Positions 6,808 through 8,616 of a stretch of 8,616 bases of DNA are shown here, piece after piece. Numbering within the stretch: position 1 is the stretch's first letter; every line of letters begins with the position of its first letter. Source of the stretch: an uncultured Bacilli bacterium (GTDB taxonomy: Bacteria > Bacillota_I > Bacilli_A > RFN20 > CAG-449); the NCBI GenBank assembly GCA_947593895.1, contig CANQDY010000051.1, forward strand, positions 1-8,616, written 5' to 3'. The notes under the pieces were generated by a model. That model did not search any database. It worked only from the letters and a program-made list of their open reading frames with translations, and was not told where the DNA came from. A program made the translations under genes and the position numbers.

Positions 6808-7484
6808 TGAAGAAAATACAAATTAGTCCTTCGATATTGGGTGTAAAAAAAGATTGTCTTTCTCTTGTTTGTAATCAATTAATCAAAGCTCAAAGTGATT
6901 TAATTCATTTTGATGTAATGGATGGAGTTTTTGTTAATAATAAATCCTTTGTTGATGATGAAATTAGTTTAGTTTCTTCGTTAGTTAGTCACAAGATTAT
7001 CGATGTTCATTTGATGTGTAAAGATTTAAAATACTATATCCCTCAATACGCAAATGAGAAGGTAAAATACATTTCAATTCATTATGAAGCGGTAGATAAT
7101 TTATCATTGATTTATTATTCAGATATCATTAGATCTTTGAATATTCATCCCGGAATTGTTATTAATCCAGAAACCGATGTTATTGAAATAATACCTTTAT
7201 TAAATTGTTTTGATTTAGTTTTAGTAATGTCAGTTCATCCAGGACTTGGAGGACAAGTATTTATTGAATCATCACTTGATAAAATTAAATTTTTATATGA
7301 TTATCGAAAAAATAATAATTTGAAATTTGTTATTGAAGTTGATGGAGGTATTAATGCTGAGACTAGTAAAAAATGTATTGAAAGTGGAACAGATATTTTA
7401 GTCAGTGGTTCTTATATTATTAAAAGTGATGACTATAAAAAACAAATAGAAAGTTTGAAGCAATATGAAAGAGATTTATATTAA
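6807..7484 (+). CDS. rpe: Ribulose-phosphate 3-epimerase
   Basis: Rpe interconverts D-ribulose 5-phosphate and D-xylulose 5-phosphate in the non-oxidative pentose phosphate pathway. At 225 residues it is a full-length TIM barrel. It begins with ISPSIL (6-11) and contains HFDVMDG (34-40, metal and catalytic His34 and Asp36), DVHLM (66-70, His68), MSVHPGLGGQ (141-150, where NPGFGGQ is typical), EVDGGIN (177-183, catalytic Asp179) and a phosphate-binding VSGSYI (199-204). The metal ligands and both catalytic aspartates are present. AAAGGA (6792-6797) stands 9 bases ahead of the ATG, which overlaps the rsgA stop by one base. Its place after rsgA is the common Firmicutes arrangement. The end overlaps the next gene by 20 bases. 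Confidence 0.96.
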   Translation: MKKIQISPSILGVKKDCLSLVCNQLIKAQSDLIHFDVMDGVFVNNKSFVDDEISLVSSLVSHKIIDVHLMCKDLKYYIPQYANEKVKYISIHYEAVDNLSLIYYSDIIRSLNIHPGIVINPETDVIEIIPLLNCFDLVLVMSVHPGLGGQVFIESSLDKIKFLYDYRKNNNLKFVIEVDGGINAETSKKCIESGTDILVSGSYIIKSDDYKKQIESLKQYERDLY

Positions 7485-8100
7485 TATCGTTTTGATTGTC
7501 GTTTTTATCTGTTCGATAGTTATTGGACTTTTAATTACAAATCAAGGAAAAGAAAAGAAAAATAGATATAATTTTTTGATTAATTTTCCTTATGAAATGG
7601 GATCAAGATCGCCTAAACTAAACTTAGTATTTCGTTTGGTTTTAGCTTTATTTTGTGGGGTATGTTCAATAAGTAGCATTGTTATTCTATTTGTAGATGG
7701 AATATATTTATTAGAAAAAGTCTTATCGTTACTATTAATTTTTAATAGTTTTCTCTTAATTGGGTTATTTTTATTGAATATGAATAATTACAAAATTCAT
7801 TTAGCAAATTCAATATCATTTATGGTAATTAATTCAATTAGCTATTTTTTAATTGGATACTTACCGCTTAGAAATAATTTTACTTTCTATCCTTTATGGA
7901 TTTCTATTGTTGGATTTATTATCTTTGCAATGATGATTTTCCTTTTGCTTCTTCCATGTGTAAAAAATTGGTATATGTTAAAGAAAGATGATGAAGGAAA
8001 CATGATAAGAGGGAAAATCTTTCCTCTAGCGGCCCTTGAGTGGGTTAACATTTTGATGTATATCCTTATATTTGTTATTTTAACTATTAATTATTTTTAA
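7465..8100 (+). CDS. Predicted six-helix integral membrane protein of unknown function
   Basis: I do not recognise this 211-residue protein. It has six hydrophobic segments at about 6-25, 53-76, 81-105, 112-134, 142-166 and 188-210. The loops after segments 1 (KEKKNRY) and 5 (KNWYMLKKDDEG) are basic, which by the positive-inside rule puts both ends outside. Segment 1 could act as an uncleaved signal anchor. No catalytic motif or charged intramembrane pattern stands out, so a transporter, scaffold or enzyme cannot be distinguished. The start overlaps rpe by 20 bases with only a weak GAAG ahead of the ATG, so translation is probably coupled to rpe. In Bacillus the slot after rpe holds thiN (thiamine pyrophosphokinase), which this clearly is not. 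Coding is supported by length, uninterrupted frame, TGG-only tryptophans and membrane periodicity. It is the last gene of the operon. Confidence 0.85.
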   Translation: MKEIYINIVLIVVFICSIVIGLLITNQGKEKKNRYNFLINFPYEMGSRSPKLNLVFRLVLALFCGVCSISSIVILFVDGIYLLEKVLSLLLIFNSFLLIGLFLLNMNNYKIHLANSISFMVINSISYFLIGYLPLRNNFTFYPLWISIVGFIIFAMMIFLLLLPCVKNWYMLKKDDEGNMIRGKIFPLAALEWVNILMYILIFVILTINYF

Positions 8101-8115
8101 ATAAGATATAAAAGG

Positions 8116-8170
8116 AAAGATTGTAAAGAAATATATTACTAAAAAGTACTGTATTTAATACAATCTTTTA
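8116..8170 (+). terminator. Long hairpin after the operon, possible terminator
   Basis: AAAGATTGTA (8116-8125) pairs perfectly with TACAATCTTT (8159-8168). A small internal loop (8126-8128 against 8157-8158) separates this from an upper stem, 8129-8140 with 8145-8156, which has one mismatch and one U-G wobble and closes on an AAAA loop. The wobble pairs only in the + strand transcript, which favours that direction. The hairpin begins 16 bases after the last stop codon. The U-tract (CTTTTAATAT) is short and the stem has little G+C, so termination may be inefficient; an mRNA-end stabiliser is the alternative. Confidence 0.45.
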
Positions 8171-8264
8171 ATATGAATAAATATGAAAATAGTCGGATAT
8201 CTGAAATAATACAATAAATATAAAACCAAAACAAATTATTAAAACTTAATTATACATATTTTTA

Positions 8265-8294
8265 TTGACTAGAAATTGTATTTTAAAATATCAT
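8265..8294 (+). promoter_or_regulatory. Promoter-like hexamers with no gene downstream
   Basis: TTGACT (8265-8270, 5 of 6 to consensus) is followed after 18 bases by TATCAT (8289-8294, 5 of 6). Transcription would start near 8301 and run toward a T7 tract at 8444-8450, crossing no recognisable gene, so a short non-coding transcript or a chance match are both possible. The spacing is one base longer than optimal. Confidence 0.3.
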
Positions 8295-8386
8295 CACAAA
8301 AATAGTACTTAATAGATAGTAAAAAGTTACAAAGGCGAAAGAACTTAAGAAAAATATCAATGTAAAGATGTCTATTCATAAATAAA

Positions 8387-8405
8387 TGTAATTAATTTAA
8401 TTACA
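8387..8405. repeat. 19-base inverted repeat (dyad)
   Basis: TGTAATTAA and TTAATTACA are perfect inverted arms around a single central T. The compact spacing is more like a protein-binding dyad than an RNA hairpin, but arms this AT-rich can arise by chance in such DNA. Confidence 0.4.
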
Positions 8406-8451
8406 ATCAAGTAATAAGTATTAATAATATAATAAAGTAATTATTTTTTTC

Positions 8452-8514
8452 ATAATAAAAAGCTATAAGAAATAGTTTTGTAGAATTTTTACTTTTATTC
8501 TATTTCTTACAGCT
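8452..8514 (-). terminator. Intrinsic terminator of rpmB
   Basis: Bases 8461-8475 and 8500-8514 are inverted arms of 15 pairs around a 24-base loop. The one imperfect position (8465/8510) is A-C on the + strand but a G-U wobble in the - strand transcript, so the stem is continuous only leftward. On the - strand the stem is followed by TTTTATTATG. It begins 22 bases past the rpmB stop codon. Confidence 0.8.
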
Positions 8515-8536
8515 AGTTTAGTTATTTTGAAATTAA

Positions 8537-8616
8537 TTAAGCAGCTTTTTTATTTGTTTTATTTAATGTTTTAATAGCGCGTGCAGATAATTTCATGGTT
8601 ACAACACGACCATTAA
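8537..8616 (-). CDS. rpmB: 50S ribosomal protein L28, C-terminal 25 residues; start lies beyond the window
   Basis: L28 is a small protein of the large ribosomal subunit, about 62 residues in Bacillus. Reading leftward from the window edge, the frame gives NGRVVTMKLSARAIKTLNK and then TNKKAA before TAA. It matches the L28 C-terminus, where a strand of the VNGKxxxV type is followed by the conserved SARALK signature (here SARAIK). The two bases at the right edge belong to a split codon. Its position beside the rpe end of the prpC-prkC-rsgA-rpe cluster is as in Bacillus. Here it converges on the operon and ends in its own terminator. Confidence 0.93.
   Translation of the reverse strand, partial: NGRVVTMKLSARAIKTLNKTNKKAA

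Larger units (their letters stand above)
8101..8536. other. Intergenic region between the convergent operon and rpmB
   Basis: This stretch of about 436 bases is extremely AT-rich and shows no convincing protein gene on either strand and no tRNA- or rRNA-like sequence. What it does hold is listed separately: a long hairpin after the operon, a promoter-like pair of hexamers, a 19-base dyad and the rpmB terminator. Both flanking transcription units point into it, so it does not need to hold a promoter for either. Confidence 0.7.

Noticed and set aside
8173..8217. Short ATG-initiated frame of 14 codons after the hairpin
   Set aside because: No ribosome binding site, extremely AT-rich, and stops quickly.
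8318..8383. About twenty open codons (KVTKAKELKK...) that look mildly protein-like
   Set aside because: No standard start codon in a useful position and too short to support a gene or a recognisable remnant.
8101..8536. CRISPR array, tRNA or insertion-sequence ends in the intergenic region
   Set aside because: No regularly spaced direct repeats, no cloverleaf-like sequence and no target duplication with terminal repeats were seen.

Overview
The window is a strongly AT-rich bacterial segment (G+C roughly 30% or below by eye). It carries the conserved Firmicutes translation, ribosome-maturation and Ser/Thr-kinase cluster: priA - [tautomerase-fold-like gene] - rsmB - rlmN - prpC - prkC - rsgA - rpe - [membrane protein], all on the + strand, followed by the convergent 3' end of rpmB on the - strand. 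In Bacillus the same neighbourhood runs priA-def-fmt-rsmB-rlmN-prpC-prkC-rsgA-rpe-thiN, then rpmB. All eight tryptophans in the predicted proteins are encoded by TGG and no frame contains TGA, so UGA is not read as Trp. Together with the AT bias and a kinase stripped of its wall-sensing domains, this points to a wall-less or otherwise reduced member of the Bacilli/Mollicutes that uses the standard code (Acholeplasma-, Izemoplasma- or RF39-like). That placement is an inference.

Bases 1-1501 hold the C-terminal part of the replication-restart helicase PriA; its start and Walker A motif lie upstream of the window. A short gap with a TATAAT box follows, then eight genes (1555-8100) packed with gaps of 10, 1 and 3 bases, then three consecutive 1-base TAATG overlaps, then a 20-base overlap. 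This looks like one translationally coupled operon. It joins rRNA modification (RsmB family, RlmN), reversible protein phosphorylation (PP2C phosphatase PrpC and Hanks kinase PrkC), 30S subunit maturation (RsgA, a known PrkC substrate in Bacillus) and the pentose-phosphate enzyme Rpe.

The most striking feature is the rsmB-position gene. It is a full-length, intact frame that aligns with RsmB over its length, but it has lost both catalytic cysteine motifs and the SAM-binding glycine motif, so it is probably a pseudoenzyme. Second, PrkC stops about where a transmembrane segment would begin and has no PASTA domains. Third, the def/fmt and thiN slots hold an acidic-tailed DUF1904-like protein and a six-helix membrane protein.

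Bases 8101-8536 contain no convincing gene. They hold a long hairpin just after the operon, a lone promoter-like sequence, a 19-base dyad, and a well-formed terminator for rpmB reading leftward.
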